A stretch of 64,000 nucleotides of DNA from Phycisphaerales bacterium (GTDB lineage: Bacteria > Planctomycetota > Phycisphaerae > Phycisphaerales > SM1A02): NCBI GenBank assembly GCA_014238785.1, contig JABAAL010000008.1, positions 1-64,000 of the forward strand. Reading direction: 5' to 3'. Under the pieces are notes generated by a model. It ran no database searches. It had not been told where the DNA came from and saw nothing but the letters and a program-made list of their open reading frames with translations. The translations under genes were made by a program, and so were the position numbers. Position 1 is the stretch's first letter. Each line of letters starts with the position of its first letter. This document shows, one piece after another, positions 17,323 to 27,175 of this stretch.

Positions 17323-19642
17323 CCTCGCTGTTCTACTTCTCGTTACCCAACTTGGATATGCAGCCGAAGATTTTTCAATTACCGTAAACAATGTTGGCAT
17401 TGGGAACAACTGGCGTGCAGGCGACATCATTCCTATCAATATTACAGTCGCGTCGAACAAACCAGAACCCCTCGCTGCGTGGATACAATGGGAAGTCCCC
17501 GATGCTGATGGCGACATAGTTCTCTGGGGAAGGGCAATCACGCTCGCACCAATGAGTGAAACTTCAACTTGGCTGTACGCCCCAACTCGAGGATGGGACA
17601 AACCCGATACTGCTTGGACAGTTCGCCTTAAACAATTCGAAGACAATACGCCAACAAAAGAATTACAAGTCCTACGTTTTTCTCCTCAATCTGTTGGTGC
17701 GTTGCAAATAGGTGCACGAATAGAGTCGTACGCTGTTGTGGGAACAAGACGCCTTGGTCTTGAACACTACCTACCAACATTGCCAGAAGTAAAACAAGAA
17801 GCCGCGATGGTTGTCTCTGGACTTTCTTCTAACGAACTCCCCGACGCATGGCCCTGTTACCAATCGCTCGATGCACTCATTTGGGCAGACGCATCCCCTG
17901 ATATCAGTTTTAGGCAAACGGAAGCAATTCAGAACTGGGTATCGCGTGGCGGTCATTTCATTCTCAGTTTGCCAAACATTGGCGATCCATGGGCACTGGG
18001 CTCTCAAAAAGGTCCCCTTGAATCACTCCTTCGCGGAGTTCAAACAGAAATAACGCAAGTTCCTATCCAATCGCTCGAAAATATTTTAGGAAGAAACAAT
18101 ACGCTGTCCGAAAATAATTGGCCCAAAATGGATGTCTCTGTTCGAGTGTTTGGAACCGTGCATGCACCATGGGACAAGGACATCGTCCCATTAATTTGGC
18201 TTGAAGATGGAAGCGTTATAGCAATTCAAAAAACGTTTGGTTTTGGTTCTGTAACTATGGTCGGGATTGATCTAACGAGCGGGCAATTAGCATCGCTACG
18301 TTTACCACATGCAGATGTATTATGGAATCGGATTTTTGGCAAGCGCAATGACACCCCTTCCCAACTTACTATCCAACAGTTAAAAGACGCAGACAAGTTC
18401 TCACCCACACTTCATAAAATTACAACCTTGTCTACGGGGAAAATAATTGCACAAGAAATTGCAATGTCAACAACTGCAAGCGGAAAACTTGGCATTGTAT
18501 TTCTTCTCGTTCTTTCGTATTGGATTATTGGGGGGCCAGTTGGGTATTACATACTCAGCAGAAAAGGGAAATTGCAATGGTCTTGGGTACTTTTTGCAAC
18601 TTCTGCAGTCGTCTTTTCGATAGGCGCATGGATTATCGCAGCGAATACTTCTGGAGTTCCTGTCCCGTTAAAACATGTAAGTATTATCGATCACGTGTAT
18701 GGTGGCAATGGGCAGCGAGTCACGGGATGGTTTTCACTTTTTCTACCAAACTTTGGAAAGACGAAAATTTCATTAGAAGGAGATGCGGGCAATTTGCTTC
18801 TTCCTTGGACACCACCGGACGCCTCAATGACGCCAGATTTTATTGATAGGCGAGAAGTCATGGTGCACGTTGACAACGTACCACACACATTCGACCAACC
18901 CGCGCGCGCAACAACCGCTAACTTTTCATTTAATTGGATGGGCATTGTTGAAGATTCATTTTACAAATCACTTTTGCGTATTGCTCCCGAAGATGCTCCT
19001 ATGGTGGAGGACGGAGGAAACTCCCCACATCCGTTGCAACTCATCGGATCCATAAAAAACAATACGAGCACAGCACTGCAAGATGTCACCATTATTTGGG
19101 TCACGGCTAAACAAGTAGTAACGCCCACTTTCGATGTTGATAACGCAGATGATTTCCCGGTGACGTGGGTTGCTCCAAGTCAAAGTGGGCAAGTTCTAAA
19201 CAAAATGTATGCCTGGAGGAAAGCTTCTTGGGAAAGTGGCACTTATTTGAATCTCAACGATTTACATGCAAATAATGCAACCACGTTTACAAACGCTGTA
19301 AATAATCGATATCGTTTTGAAAATGAATTCAGGGTGAACACCTTGTCTCCAAAAGAATGGAGAACAAAAATAGAAATGCTCTCACTGTATTCCCATCTTA
19401 CGCCGCCGGTGTACCAAAAAAATTCGGGTTCAAAACAAGGGCCAGAAAGTTACCGCGCTATCCGTGAGGGAGGAAGGGTTTTAGACTTCGCAGAATGGTT
19501 CAGCCGCCCCTGTCTTATTGTGATGGGCTTCATCCCAAATGCTCCACTTCCTGTGTCCATTACTTCGGATGGGGAAGAAATTAAACAAAGCAAGGGCGTC
19601 ACGCTCGTTCGATGGGTGTATCCTTTAGAGCAAGTCCAATGA
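17303..19642 (+). CDS. Large exported/membrane protein linked to an ABC ATPase
   Basis: 779 residues: signal peptide (about 1-20, ending GYAA), a beta-rich domain, then a Rossmann-like stretch (DALIWADASPDISF, IQNWVSRGGHFILSLP) reminiscent of the glutamine-amidotransferase-like fold found in gliding-type and DUF4350 proteins. Two membrane helices lie near the middle (about residues 395-445) and a large soluble C-terminal part follows. No catalytic residues are evident. The start overlaps the M20 gene by 20 bp and its TGA overlaps the ABC gene ATG. Similar large proteins sit next to ABC-2 type transporters in other planctomycetes as I recall, but I cannot name a function. Confidence 0.65.
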   Translation: MRTLLHNLAVLLLVTQLGYAAEDFSITVNNVGIGNNWRAGDIIPINITVASNKPEPLAAWIQWEVPDADGDIVLWGRAITLAPMSETSTWLYAPTRGWDKPDTAWTVRLKQFEDNTPTKELQVLRFSPQSVGALQIGARIESYAVVGTRRLGLEHYLPTLPEVKQEAAMVVSGLSSNELPDAWPCYQSLDALIWADASPDISFRQTEAIQNWVSRGGHFILSLPNIGDPWALGSQKGPLESLLRGVQTEITQVPIQSLENILGRNNTLSENNWPKMDVSVRVFGTVHAPWDKDIVPLIWLEDGSVIAIQKTFGFGSVTMVGIDLTSGQLASLRLPHADVLWNRIFGKRNDTPSQLTIQQLKDADKFSPTLHKITTLSTGKIIAQEIAMSTTASGKLGIVFLLVLSYWIIGGPVGYYILSRKGKLQWSWVLFATSAVVFSIGAWIIAANTSGVPVPLKHVSIIDHVYGGNGQRVTGWFSLFLPNFGKTKISLEGDAGNLLLPWTPPDASMTPDFIDRREVMVHVDNVPHTFDQPARATTANFSFNWMGIVEDSFYKSLLRIAPEDAPMVEDGGNSPHPLQLIGSIKNNTSTALQDVTIIWVTAKQVVTPTFDVDNADDFPVTWVAPSQSGQVLNKMYAWRKASWESGTYLNLNDLHANNATTFTNAVNNRYRFENEFRVNTLSPKEWRTKIEMLSLYSHLTPPVYQKNSGSKQGPESYRAIREGGRVLDFAEWFSRPCLIVMGFIPNAPLPVSITSDGEEIKQSKGVTLVRWVYPLEQVQ

Positions 19643-20580
19643 TACAAACCACTAATTTAACACGAAAGTACGGGCAACTTACCGCGCTAGACAACCTGAA
19701 TCTTGAGATTGCAGAGGGAGAATGCTACGGCTTCATCGGACCAAACGGTGCCGGTAAAACGACAACAATAAAAATCCTTGCCACGTTGCTAAAACCTTCG
19801 TGGGGTGAAGCGAGGGTGGATGGAAAAGTTATTGGATACCAAAATCCAGAGATTCGACCGATCATAGGGTACGTTCCAGATTTCATGGGCTCATACGATG
19901 ACATGAACGTCAATGAGTACCTCGACTTTTTTGCAACATGTTATGGGCTCAGCGGATCACAGCGACACCGTGCTGTGGGCGACGTTCTTGAATTGACTGA
20001 CTTGAATTACAAGGCAACGTCACAAGTTGCGAGCTTAAGTAGAGGCATGAGCCAGCGTCTTTCAATCGCTCGTGTACTTTTGCATGATCCAAAAGTCTTA
20101 TTGCTCGATGAACCTGCTTCTGGGCTTGACCCAAGAGCGCGAATTGAAATCCGAGCGTTGTTAAAAGAACTCCATCGCATGGGCAAGACGATTTTAATTA
20201 GTTCGCATATCTTGCATGAACTTGCCGAACTCTGCACAAGCGTAGGCATTATTGAACAAGGGAAATTATTATTCTCTGGAAAAGTAGATGATATTCTTGC
20301 ACGAGCAAAGGTAGGACAACGTATTCATCTTGAGGTGACGCAGCGGTCCGAAGATGCCGCTACGTTGCTTCGGACTGTTGATGGAATTCGTTGTGTGGAT
20401 ATTGTCACTGAGAATGGGCAGATTCGAATCGATGTCACCATTGACTCTGATTCTGCACTTGATGTCTCTGAACTCCCAAACCGATTAATTGCCCAGGGAT
20501 TCCGCATAACTTCCATGCAAGCCGAGCAGGTCAACCTTGAAACTGCCTTCATGCGATTAACCAAGGGACTCGTCGGGTAA
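19639..20580 (+). CDS. ABC transporter ATP-binding protein
   Basis: 313 residues with all nucleotide-binding motifs: Walker A GPNGAGKTTT, signature SLSRGMSQRLSIAR, Walker B VLLLDEPASGLD, and the switch His in LISSH. A C-terminal extension after about residue 220 matches the CcmA/ABC-2 export class. It would energise a membrane partner, but no ABC-2 permease follows. The only nearby membrane partner is the 779-residue protein whose stop overlaps this start (ATGA). Either the permease is elsewhere or the partner is unconventional. Confidence 0.9.
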   Translation: MIQTTNLTRKYGQLTALDNLNLEIAEGECYGFIGPNGAGKTTTIKILATLLKPSWGEARVDGKVIGYQNPEIRPIIGYVPDFMGSYDDMNVNEYLDFFATCYGLSGSQRHRAVGDVLELTDLNYKATSQVASLSRGMSQRLSIARVLLHDPKVLLLDEPASGLDPRARIEIRALLKELHRMGKTILISSHILHELAELCTSVGIIEQGKLLFSGKVDDILARAKVGQRIHLEVTQRSEDAATLLRTVDGIRCVDIVTENGQIRIDVTIDSDSALDVSELPNRLIAQGFRITSMQAEQVNLETAFMRLTKGLVG

Positions 20581-20638
20581 CAGGCGAATCTGCCCCAAAA
20601 TCAATGAGCCCTTGGTCATTTAATTTTCTCGGCTAGGG

Positions 20639-20644
20639 TACAAT
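20639..20644 (+). promoter_or_regulatory. Putative -10 element for nadK
   Basis: TACAAT overlaps the first in-frame ATG (20643) and ends 7 nt before the second ATG (20652). If it is a promoter, translation must start at 20652 on a leaderless mRNA. Confidence 0.4.
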
Positions 20645-20651
20645 GGCAAAT

Positions 20652-21461
20652 ATGGCGCTGCAACGAATAACTATGCTCGCAGATCGGTCAATCCAACATA
20701 TTGATGTCATTGCGTCGAAATTGGAGTCTGGGCTCGCCGATGTTGTTGAATTCCTACCCATCGGAAGTGAGGGGATTACGCTTGCAATCGCTATCGGGGG
20801 TGATGGAACACTCATCCAGCACGGTAGAACACTCGCACAGCAAAATATCCCCCTTGTAGGCGTAAATAGTGGAAGGCTGGGGTTCCTTGCTCGATTTGAT
20901 GTAGATTCGCTTATGGAATATCGCGAAGCCATCTTCACCCAATCACCAAAAATCCTCCAAGCCATGCTTCTGGATATTACGGTTGACGACCACCCACCAA
21001 CTATTGCGATGAACGAAGCTATGATTGCAGCTGGCGCACCTTTCCGATTGGTAGAGCTCGGGATCACTATCGATGGGATTCCAGCTCCAACTCTTCGAGG
21101 CGATGGTGTCATCGTAGCAACACCAACCGGTTCAACTGCACATAACGCCTCTGTTGGTGGACCAATCGTAGACCCCTCGACAAACGCTTTTATCCTAACG
21201 CCTATCGCTGCACACTCTCTTGCTGTTAGACCAATTGTTCTTGACGGAAGCGCAAACATTTCATTTGAAATAATGCAAGCAAATGAAGGTACCTCACTCG
21301 TCATTGATGGGCAAGTGCATTGCACGATGAAGCAAGGCATGAAAATGCATGTCCAACAATCAAAGTACTCGCTTTCAATTGTCTTACACCCTTTACGCTC
21401 ATATTGGAACACCTTAGTTGATAAACTTCACTGGGCAGCACATCCAGAACTACAAGAATAA
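20652..21461 (+). CDS. nadK: NAD kinase
   Basis: 269 residues from ATG 20652 (272 from ATG 20643). NAD kinase makes NADP from NAD and ATP. Motifs: AIGGDGTLIQ (the GGDG catalytic loop with Asp), VNSGRLGFLA, the NE of AMNEAM, and TPTGSTAHNASVGGP. The C-terminal half is the usual beta-sandwich. The second ATG is preferred because a TACAAT box overlaps the first. serS follows after 12 nt, and tilS after that, suggesting one unit. Confidence 0.93.
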   Translation: MALQRITMLADRSIQHIDVIASKLESGLADVVEFLPIGSEGITLAIAIGGDGTLIQHGRTLAQQNIPLVGVNSGRLGFLARFDVDSLMEYREAIFTQSPKILQAMLLDITVDDHPPTIAMNEAMIAAGAPFRLVELGITIDGIPAPTLRGDGVIVATPTGSTAHNASVGGPIVDPSTNAFILTPIAAHSLAVRPIVLDGSANISFEIMQANEGTSLVIDGQVHCTMKQGMKMHVQQSKYSLSIVLHPLRSYWNTLVDKLHWAAHPELQE

Positions 21462-21473
21462 ACCGAATAACCA

Positions 21474-22895
21474 ATGATTGATATTAAACAACTCAGAGAA
21501 AATCCACAACGTTTCATTGATGGTGCGTTAGAGAAAAACAGTACCGTCGATATCATTACGTTGCTTGATCTCGATGAGCAAAAGCGAATCTTTACAAGGC
21601 AACGCGAAGAACGGCGTGCTGAACAAAAAAAGATTTCAAAAGAAATCGGACCACAAATTGGTAAACTCAAAGGACAACTCAAAAGTGCTGACGAAGAAAC
21701 CGTCGCAGAAATTCAAACGCAACTCAAGGAGCTCGAATCGAAACCGATTGCGTTGAAGAACGAAATCCAACGGCTTGATGATTCTATTTCTGAAATCGAA
21801 CCAAGATGGAAAGATTTGCTCCTTCAAATACCTCAACCAGCAGACGATGATGTGCCCAAGGGATCCAGCGCTGACGATAATGTTGAACTTCGAACTTGGG
21901 CACCAGATGGATACAACCTCGACGAGTCCTTCGCCACAAACCGAGGCTTCAACCCAAAGACGCATCTAGAACTTGTAAAAGAATTAGAACTCGCAGACTT
22001 TGAACGCGGTGTAAAAATGTCTGGAACACGTCACTATATGATGTCGGGCAACGGCATGCGATTGCACCAAGCAATGCTTCGATTCGCATTTGATTTAATA
22101 ACAAACGAGCACGGCTTTACGCCCATGTCTGTTCCAGTAATTTTGCGGGAAGAGTGTATGGTTGGCACTGGCTTCTTTCCAGCAGGCAGAGATCAGGCGT
22201 ACCACATTGAAGAATCAAAACGCGGAGCTGGACATGATTTATACCTCGCAGGAACTGGCGAGGTTGGCCTCATGGGCATGTACGCAGATGAAATTATCGA
22301 CAGCAACAAACTCCCAATTAAAATGGCAACTGTCTCAACTTGTTTTAGGCGGGAAGCCGGTGCCGCTGGGAGAGACACTGGGGGCTTGTATCGCATTCAC
22401 CAGTTCGACAAGGTCGAGCAAGTAATCATTTGCAAATCCGACGAAGAAGAAAGTCGCAAGTGGCACAAAGTGATGCTCACGATTGTCGAAGAACTCCTCC
22501 AGCAATTGCAACTCCCCTACCGGCTACTGCAATGTTGCACCGCTGATTTGGGATCAAAAAATGCCGACATGATTGACATCGAGTGCTGGATGCCAGGAAG
22601 AGGCGAGCTTGACGATAACGGTCAACCAACAGGAGATTGGGGAGAAACGCATTCCGCTTCTCGACTGTACGATTACCAGTGCCGACGATTAAATATGCGA
22701 TACCGAGGCGAAGATGGCACCACCATCTTTGCACATTCACTTAATAACACAGTACTCGCAAGTCCGCGTATTTTAATACCACTTCTTGAGATGCATCAAC
22801 AACAAGATGGTTCCATCGCTATTCCTTCTTGTTTACAGCCTTACATGCACGGTTTAAAAGTGCTTGAATCAAGTGCAATAACTGCAAACACATGA
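21474..22895 (+). CDS. serS: Seryl-tRNA synthetase
   Basis: 473 residues, slightly longer than the common 425-430. The N-terminal coiled-coil arm that grips tRNA-Ser spans about residues 30-110 (EERRAEQKKISKEIG onward). The class II core has TGFFPAGRDQAYHIEE, motif 2 STCFRREAGAAGRDTGGLYRIHQF, and motif 3 in the LASPRILIPLLEMHQQ region. It charges tRNA-Ser. Motif 3 is somewhat divergent (NNTVLASPRIL in place of the more usual NGSGLAVGRTL), though the Arg is kept. Its TGA overlaps the tilS ATG. Confidence 0.95.
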   Translation: MIDIKQLRENPQRFIDGALEKNSTVDIITLLDLDEQKRIFTRQREERRAEQKKISKEIGPQIGKLKGQLKSADEETVAEIQTQLKELESKPIALKNEIQRLDDSISEIEPRWKDLLLQIPQPADDDVPKGSSADDNVELRTWAPDGYNLDESFATNRGFNPKTHLELVKELELADFERGVKMSGTRHYMMSGNGMRLHQAMLRFAFDLITNEHGFTPMSVPVILREECMVGTGFFPAGRDQAYHIEESKRGAGHDLYLAGTGEVGLMGMYADEIIDSNKLPIKMATVSTCFRREAGAAGRDTGGLYRIHQFDKVEQVIICKSDEEESRKWHKVMLTIVEELLQQLQLPYRLLQCCTADLGSKNADMIDIECWMPGRGELDDNGQPTGDWGETHSASRLYDYQCRRLNMRYRGEDGTTIFAHSLNNTVLASPRILIPLLEMHQQQDGSIAIPSCLQPYMHGLKVLESSAITANT

Positions 22896-23845
22896 ACAAG
22901 CAATCTATTCCACTTGCCATTCGTAGGCACAGACTTGTTGCAACCGTTCGTAAAGCAATTGGCCATCAAGATATTGTCATTGGAGTAAGCGGTGGAGCCG
23001 ATTCGGTCGCTCTTTTACTTCTTAGTTGCGCAGCAGCAATGCAAGAATCCGCCGACTTTAACGTCGTTGCTGCTCACATCAACCACGGCCTTCGCCCAGA
23101 AGCAAACGACGAACAAAAAACAGTTGAGCAATTATGCGCGTGCCTCGGCATTCAGTGTGAATCCGTACTTGTTAATGTACAACCGATTAATGGAAGCATT
23201 GCTGCTGGTGCAAGAGAAGCCCGTTACGAAGCGCTCAAAAAAATCGCGACATCTTTAAATATACAAACAGTTGCTGTTGCGCACCACGCCGAAGATCAAC
23301 TCGAAACAATGCTCATGGCACTCTGCCGTGGCGGTGGCCTTCGAAAACTATCGGGTATTGCCGCTATAAGATCATTGAGTGATACCATCGACCTTCACCG
23401 ACCCCTCTTGCATGTTAAAAAAAGCGAACTGCTGCAAATTTGTGAATTAGCAAAAATGCCATGGTGCAAAGACCCAACAAACCTTGATCCATCGACACCT
23501 CGAGGGCGTCTTCGTGTTGATGTAATTCCTGTCCTTCGGGAACTGTGGAGTTCCGCTGACAAGCACGCTGCAAATGCTTCAAAACTATTACATTCCGCTA
23601 CCGATGCATTTCATGCAAACATTCCCGATGGGAATGAGTGGGATCGAGGACTACTCTCAGAACTACCAATACCTGTCATTGATGCAACGTTGCAACAAGC
23701 CATCGGTGAAACGGCTACATTTGAAACTATTCAATCCATTACAGAAGCTGTAGTTGACGAAAACATGCACGCAAGAACATTTCAATTATCCGATGGATGG
23801 CGAGCCACAGTTACATCAAAAAAAGTCACTATCATTCACTCGTAA
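22892..23845 (+). CDS. tilS: tRNA(Ile)-lysidine synthase
   Basis: 317 residues. The N-type ATP pyrophosphatase loop is SGGADSVALLLL; HINHGLRPEANDE, GAREARYEAL and AHHAEDQLETMLM are TilS family signatures, and PWCKDPTN follows. It converts the anticodon wobble C of tRNA-Ile2 to lysidine, an essential step for reading AUA. It is a short form lacking the full C-terminal domains of E. coli TilS. It is coupled to serS by a 4-base overlap and overlaps the convergent dapF-like gene by 10 bp. Confidence 0.92.
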   Translation: MNKQSIPLAIRRHRLVATVRKAIGHQDIVIGVSGGADSVALLLLSCAAAMQESADFNVVAAHINHGLRPEANDEQKTVEQLCACLGIQCESVLVNVQPINGSIAAGAREARYEALKKIATSLNIQTVAVAHHAEDQLETMLMALCRGGGLRKLSGIAAIRSLSDTIDLHRPLLHVKKSELLQICELAKMPWCKDPTNLDPSTPRGRLRVDVIPVLRELWSSADKHAANASKLLHSATDAFHANIPDGNEWDRGLLSELPIPVIDATLQQAIGETATFETIQSITEAVVDENMHARTFQLSDGWRATVTSKKVTIIHS

Positions 23846-24558
23846 CTTGCTGGCCCTGCCATAACAACTTCACCCTTTTCGTTGAATCTATATGTAAGTG
23901 TTCCCCCTACACTTGAAACAAAAAAGGGCCCAACAGTTCCAGAAGCTACAAAAACAGAAGCACCGCCAGTCCCTGATGCATGGGTATTACCTACGCCCCG
24001 CTCGAAGGATGCGCACGTTGCATACTGCTCCCCATCTCTTCGTGCAAAGTGCACGTTCATACCATTTGTAAATTGCGCATTGCTTGAAAGTTGTTCTCCT
24101 AACGCTTCGCGCACTTCCACAGGGTCGTCCTGTGTCCAGTACACCGCGTTTGGGTTTCCCATATTTACAAAAAAAAGTTTTTCTACCGAAGAATCTGCAT
24201 AGCTTTCTACTGTTGGAATACACATTGACACTTCAACTTCATTACAGTCTTCGCGAACAACGCATTGGCTAACGCCTGCTAGTGTTCGTATTACAAGTTC
24301 ATTTTTCTCTACGAGTTTACTTCGAACGAGATGCAACGCAACGCATCGCAAACCATTTCCACACTGCTCTGCTTCTGTTCCATCCGCATTAAAAATTCGA
24401 ACAAAAGCATCCACTTCATCGTCTTCTTGCACTAGTAAAACACCATCCGCCCCCTGTAATTGCTCGCGCAAACATAAAAACTGAGGGTCACCCTCGCCTA
24501 GATGCACTAAAAAACGGTTGCTCGCTCCGTGCATAAAGAGTTGTTGATGATAATTCAA
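23836..24558 (-). CDS. dapF: Diaminopimelate epimerase family protein, second catalytic Cys replaced by Ser
   Basis: 240 residues against roughly 270-280 for most DapF. Family features: LFMHGASNRFLV at the N-terminus, FNADGTEAEQCGNGLRC with the first catalytic Cys, VNMGNPNAV, and SFERGVGNTHASGTGGA. DapF inverts L,L- to meso-diaminopimelate for lysine and peptidoglycan using two cysteines. In the second site the usual ACGTG reads ASGTG (codon TCA), so one catalytic base is Ser. The N-terminal HGLGNDF consensus is also altered to HGASNRF. It may be a slow or repurposed enzyme. Its ATG overlaps the stop of the M48 peptidase gene. Confidence 0.8.
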   Translation of the reverse strand: MNYHQQLFMHGASNRFLVHLGEGDPQFLCLREQLQGADGVLLVQEDDEVDAFVRIFNADGTEAEQCGNGLRCVALHLVRSKLVEKNELVIRTLAGVSQCVVREDCNEVEVSMCIPTVESYADSSVEKLFFVNMGNPNAVYWTQDDPVEVREALGEQLSSNAQFTNGMNVHFARRDGEQYATCASFERGVGNTHASGTGGASVFVASGTVGPFFVSSVGGTLTYRFNEKGEVVMAGPASYE

Positions 24559-25772
24559 ATGAGAATTCCTAAAAGAAAGGATACAACAAGTGCAATTTTA
24601 AGAAAGAACACTTGCTTATTGATCGGTATTCCAGAAAAAGAACATCCAACAAGTGCCTGGATATCACGCTGTCTTGAAGTGATCGACCCATGCAGCAAAT
24701 CTTTGCGGCTTGGGTTTATGCACTGCGTTTGTGCGATTGCGCCAAGCGCTGACGCAAGGGGACTCGCGCCTTCTGATGTGATAGATTCACTTCCAGACGC
24801 TGCTGAAAGAGCAACCGCAGCATACGCATCCGCTTGCTTCTCAAAAATTCTTGAGACAAGGATTATTGCTAACACCATGAGAACCAATTGCGATAGAAAA
24901 ACAAATCCGCCTCCAATATCAAACCCCATAAGTAGAAGAACCTTGCTTGACAAAACCATAACTGTAATAGTTGTAAGAATAAGAAACGGTATGTGCCAAT
25001 ACTTGTGATGTCCAAATTCATGCGCGGTTACCGAACGTAATTCTTGTTGCGTTAGATTTGCAATGAGTTTATCCGTTAACACTATTGTTTTTGGTTGAAA
25101 TATGGCTCCAATTGCAAGTGCGTTCATAATTCGATTATGAGTGTTCCAAACTAAAATGTTTGATCGGCGAACCCCCGCCATTTTGCCGATGTCCGAAATT
25201 GAAGAGCGTAGTTCGTAATTGCTCATCGGCTTCGCAGAAAGAATCTTCGCCATAAAGAACGGCGCAGACGCTAATAGTACAAGGAATGCGAGGAGTTCTA
25301 TAATTTCAACATTTTCTTCTGAAACACCACACAGCACTGCAACATCACTTACCGCAAACAGGAAAAACACTGGTGCCAATAAAAGAACTATGTCCAGACG
25401 AAAACGATGGGACACCCATGACATTCTATTGGAAATAGGAGATGTCACAAACCATAAAGCGAGTAGCCAGAAGATGGCAGGAATTACAATGAAAAAGTCC
25501 TCAACAAAAAGCATATTCTGCGTGAGTTTTTGAACAAATATTGCCCACGAAAAAAAATAGACTGCTACAAACCAAGAGAGAAGTACAGCAAACGTAGCAA
25601 AAAGTAGCATCGCCTTCGCCTGTTTTGCAACTTGAACTGTCGCTATGAAAATAATTGGAAGAATAAGCAAAAAAACCATCAGCCAGATTAACTTTGGCGG
25701 GTGCATTGCTGCCGATGCATGATTCGCAACTAAAAGTCCAATGAGCAAGAATAAAGAAATCGGGCGAATCAT
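24555..25772 (-). CDS. M48-family membrane metallopeptidase (HtpX-like)
   Basis: 405 residues with many hydrophobic segments. The zinc site HEFGHH lies at about residues 251-256 and the third ligand Glu in FEKQADAYA. Members degrade misfolded membrane proteins or act as CAAX-type proteases; HtpX-like is the closer layout, although this protein carries several more N-terminal membrane segments than E. coli HtpX. Motifs MNALAIGAI and VLTDKLIANLTQQELRSV are usual for the family. It sits between a lipoprotein gene and the dapF-like gene with 4-base overlaps on both sides. Confidence 0.88.
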   Translation of the reverse strand: MIRPISLFLLIGLLVANHASAAMHPPKLIWLMVFLLILPIIFIATVQVAKQAKAMLLFATFAVLLSWFVAVYFFSWAIFVQKLTQNMLFVEDFFIVIPAIFWLLALWFVTSPISNRMSWVSHRFRLDIVLLLAPVFFLFAVSDVAVLCGVSEENVEIIELLAFLVLLASAPFFMAKILSAKPMSNYELRSSISDIGKMAGVRRSNILVWNTHNRIMNALAIGAIFQPKTIVLTDKLIANLTQQELRSVTAHEFGHHKYWHIPFLILTTITVMVLSSKVLLLMGFDIGGGFVFLSQLVLMVLAIILVSRIFEKQADAYAAVALSAASGSESITSEGASPLASALGAIAQTQCINPSRKDLLHGSITSRQRDIQALVGCSFSGIPINKQVFFLKIALVVSFLLGILI

Positions 25773-27169
25773 CGAGTTATTGTTCCGACGTCTACAATCA
25801 CTCCGCTGTGTCGATAATAATCCACATTCATTGTGTCTTTATCGACAAAGGTAAATACAAGGCAATTTGCCCTTGTGTTTTCTGCAAAATTTTTATCACC
25901 CATTCCAGGACCAGCGTGGTCACCATTGTGTAATTTTTGTGCATGAAAGTGAAAATGAAATAATGCGGTATACATCGCATCAAACAACTCTTGGGGGCTA
26001 TAAAAAACTCGATCGTGGTATCGGATCTGTGGCTCAAATTCTAAAATTTCAAATCGTCCCTTTTCATCTAAAGCGATGACTCCGCCATACTCCGTCGACG
26101 TGTCAACGTTGTCTCGTTCTGCGTAATCAAATAAGTGCTCTCTAACTTGTGGGACATCGAGTGCAACCAATAACATCTCTAATGTCACCGCATCGCCCCA
26201 TGTCAATGTATCTTTGTGTGTAGATAGTTTCTCACTTCGAGAGTTGTACTGTCCGCCACCTTCTGTCTCATTGTAATGCCGAACATCTTTTAGTTTTAAA
26301 GTAATTTGATCAACGATACTTTTCGTAGATCTTGTAAAAGCATCTTCCCCACCGTGCCTGAGTAAAGATACGGCGATTGGAATATCTCTCATTTCTATTT
26401 TACTTGTGCGCGCATAATTCAACTGCTTAAGAGCTTCTATTGCTTCATCCCAAAATGATTTGTACTCGGGTTTTGCAAGTTCTCGTATCCACAATATTTC
26501 CTCTCGCCTTTTTGGGACAATCCCTAACTCAAGCTTAGCACGTTGCAGGTCTTTAAAAAATAAATCATCGTTGCCAAATTTCGCTTGCTCGAGAAACTCT
26601 TTGAGTTGTTCTCTTTTGCCGAGCCGGTGCAGCAGTTCCCAACAACGAGTCCGATACCCTCTCTTTCTTGAATTTTCCATAGATTTAAAAATCAAGTTTG
26701 CGAGTTCCTCTTCGCCGTACATATGTTGCAATGCCTTCCATTCTGGGCGTTCCTTTTCTTGATGAATCACTGAATTTGGCGTTGCCCATGCACTTATTAA
26801 TGCTTCATGAAGTTCGATGACACCCTCATCTGCTATCCATTGGCAAAGTTCCGTAAGCCAAGACCAATTATCGAGTCTTGGCAACTGTTGACGAATAATT
26901 CGAATCGTCCCCGTTTTATCTTCTGCCCACAGGCGGGATAACGCTTCTCTTCTGGCATCATTTGTATAACCAGGAACCCAAAGCATTCGCTGCAACTGGG
27001 TGTGGTATTTTTTATTTTCAACACCAATACTTTCATCAAGCAATTCCATCGCTCGTATATGAACACGTGATGGTCGCCCAGTTTCTTTTAGGATTGCGCT
27101 CGGATTGCTCATTGTCTGTGCGCTGCAGGAAGTCATGAGAATAACAAAAAGAAAAGTAATTCTGTACAT
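25769..27169 (-). CDS. Lipoprotein of unknown function
   Basis: 466 residues. The N-terminus has a lipobox (FVILMTSC), so the mature protein should be anchored to a membrane via Cys15. The rest is soluble, rich in charged residues and probably helical in its first half (HEAT-like in feel, but I cannot identify repeats). Near the end is a His-rich LFHFHFHAQKLHNGDHAGPGMGD segment. It heads the three-gene unit lipoprotein, M48 peptidase, dapF-like. No Shine-Dalgarno; TACACT ends 6 nt before the ATG. Confidence 0.65.
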   Translation of the reverse strand: MYRITFLFVILMTSCSAQTMSNPSAILKETGRPSRVHIRAMELLDESIGVENKKYHTQLQRMLWVPGYTNDARREALSRLWAEDKTGTIRIIRQQLPRLDNWSWLTELCQWIADEGVIELHEALISAWATPNSVIHQEKERPEWKALQHMYGEEELANLIFKSMENSRKRGYRTRCWELLHRLGKREQLKEFLEQAKFGNDDLFFKDLQRAKLELGIVPKRREEILWIRELAKPEYKSFWDEAIEALKQLNYARTSKIEMRDIPIAVSLLRHGGEDAFTRSTKSIVDQITLKLKDVRHYNETEGGGQYNSRSEKLSTHKDTLTWGDAVTLEMLLVALDVPQVREHLFDYAERDNVDTSTEYGGVIALDEKGRFEILEFEPQIRYHDRVFYSPQELFDAMYTALFHFHFHAQKLHNGDHAGPGMGDKNFAENTRANCLVFTFVDKDTMNVDYYRHSGVIVDVGTITR

Positions 27170-27175
27170 CTTTAC

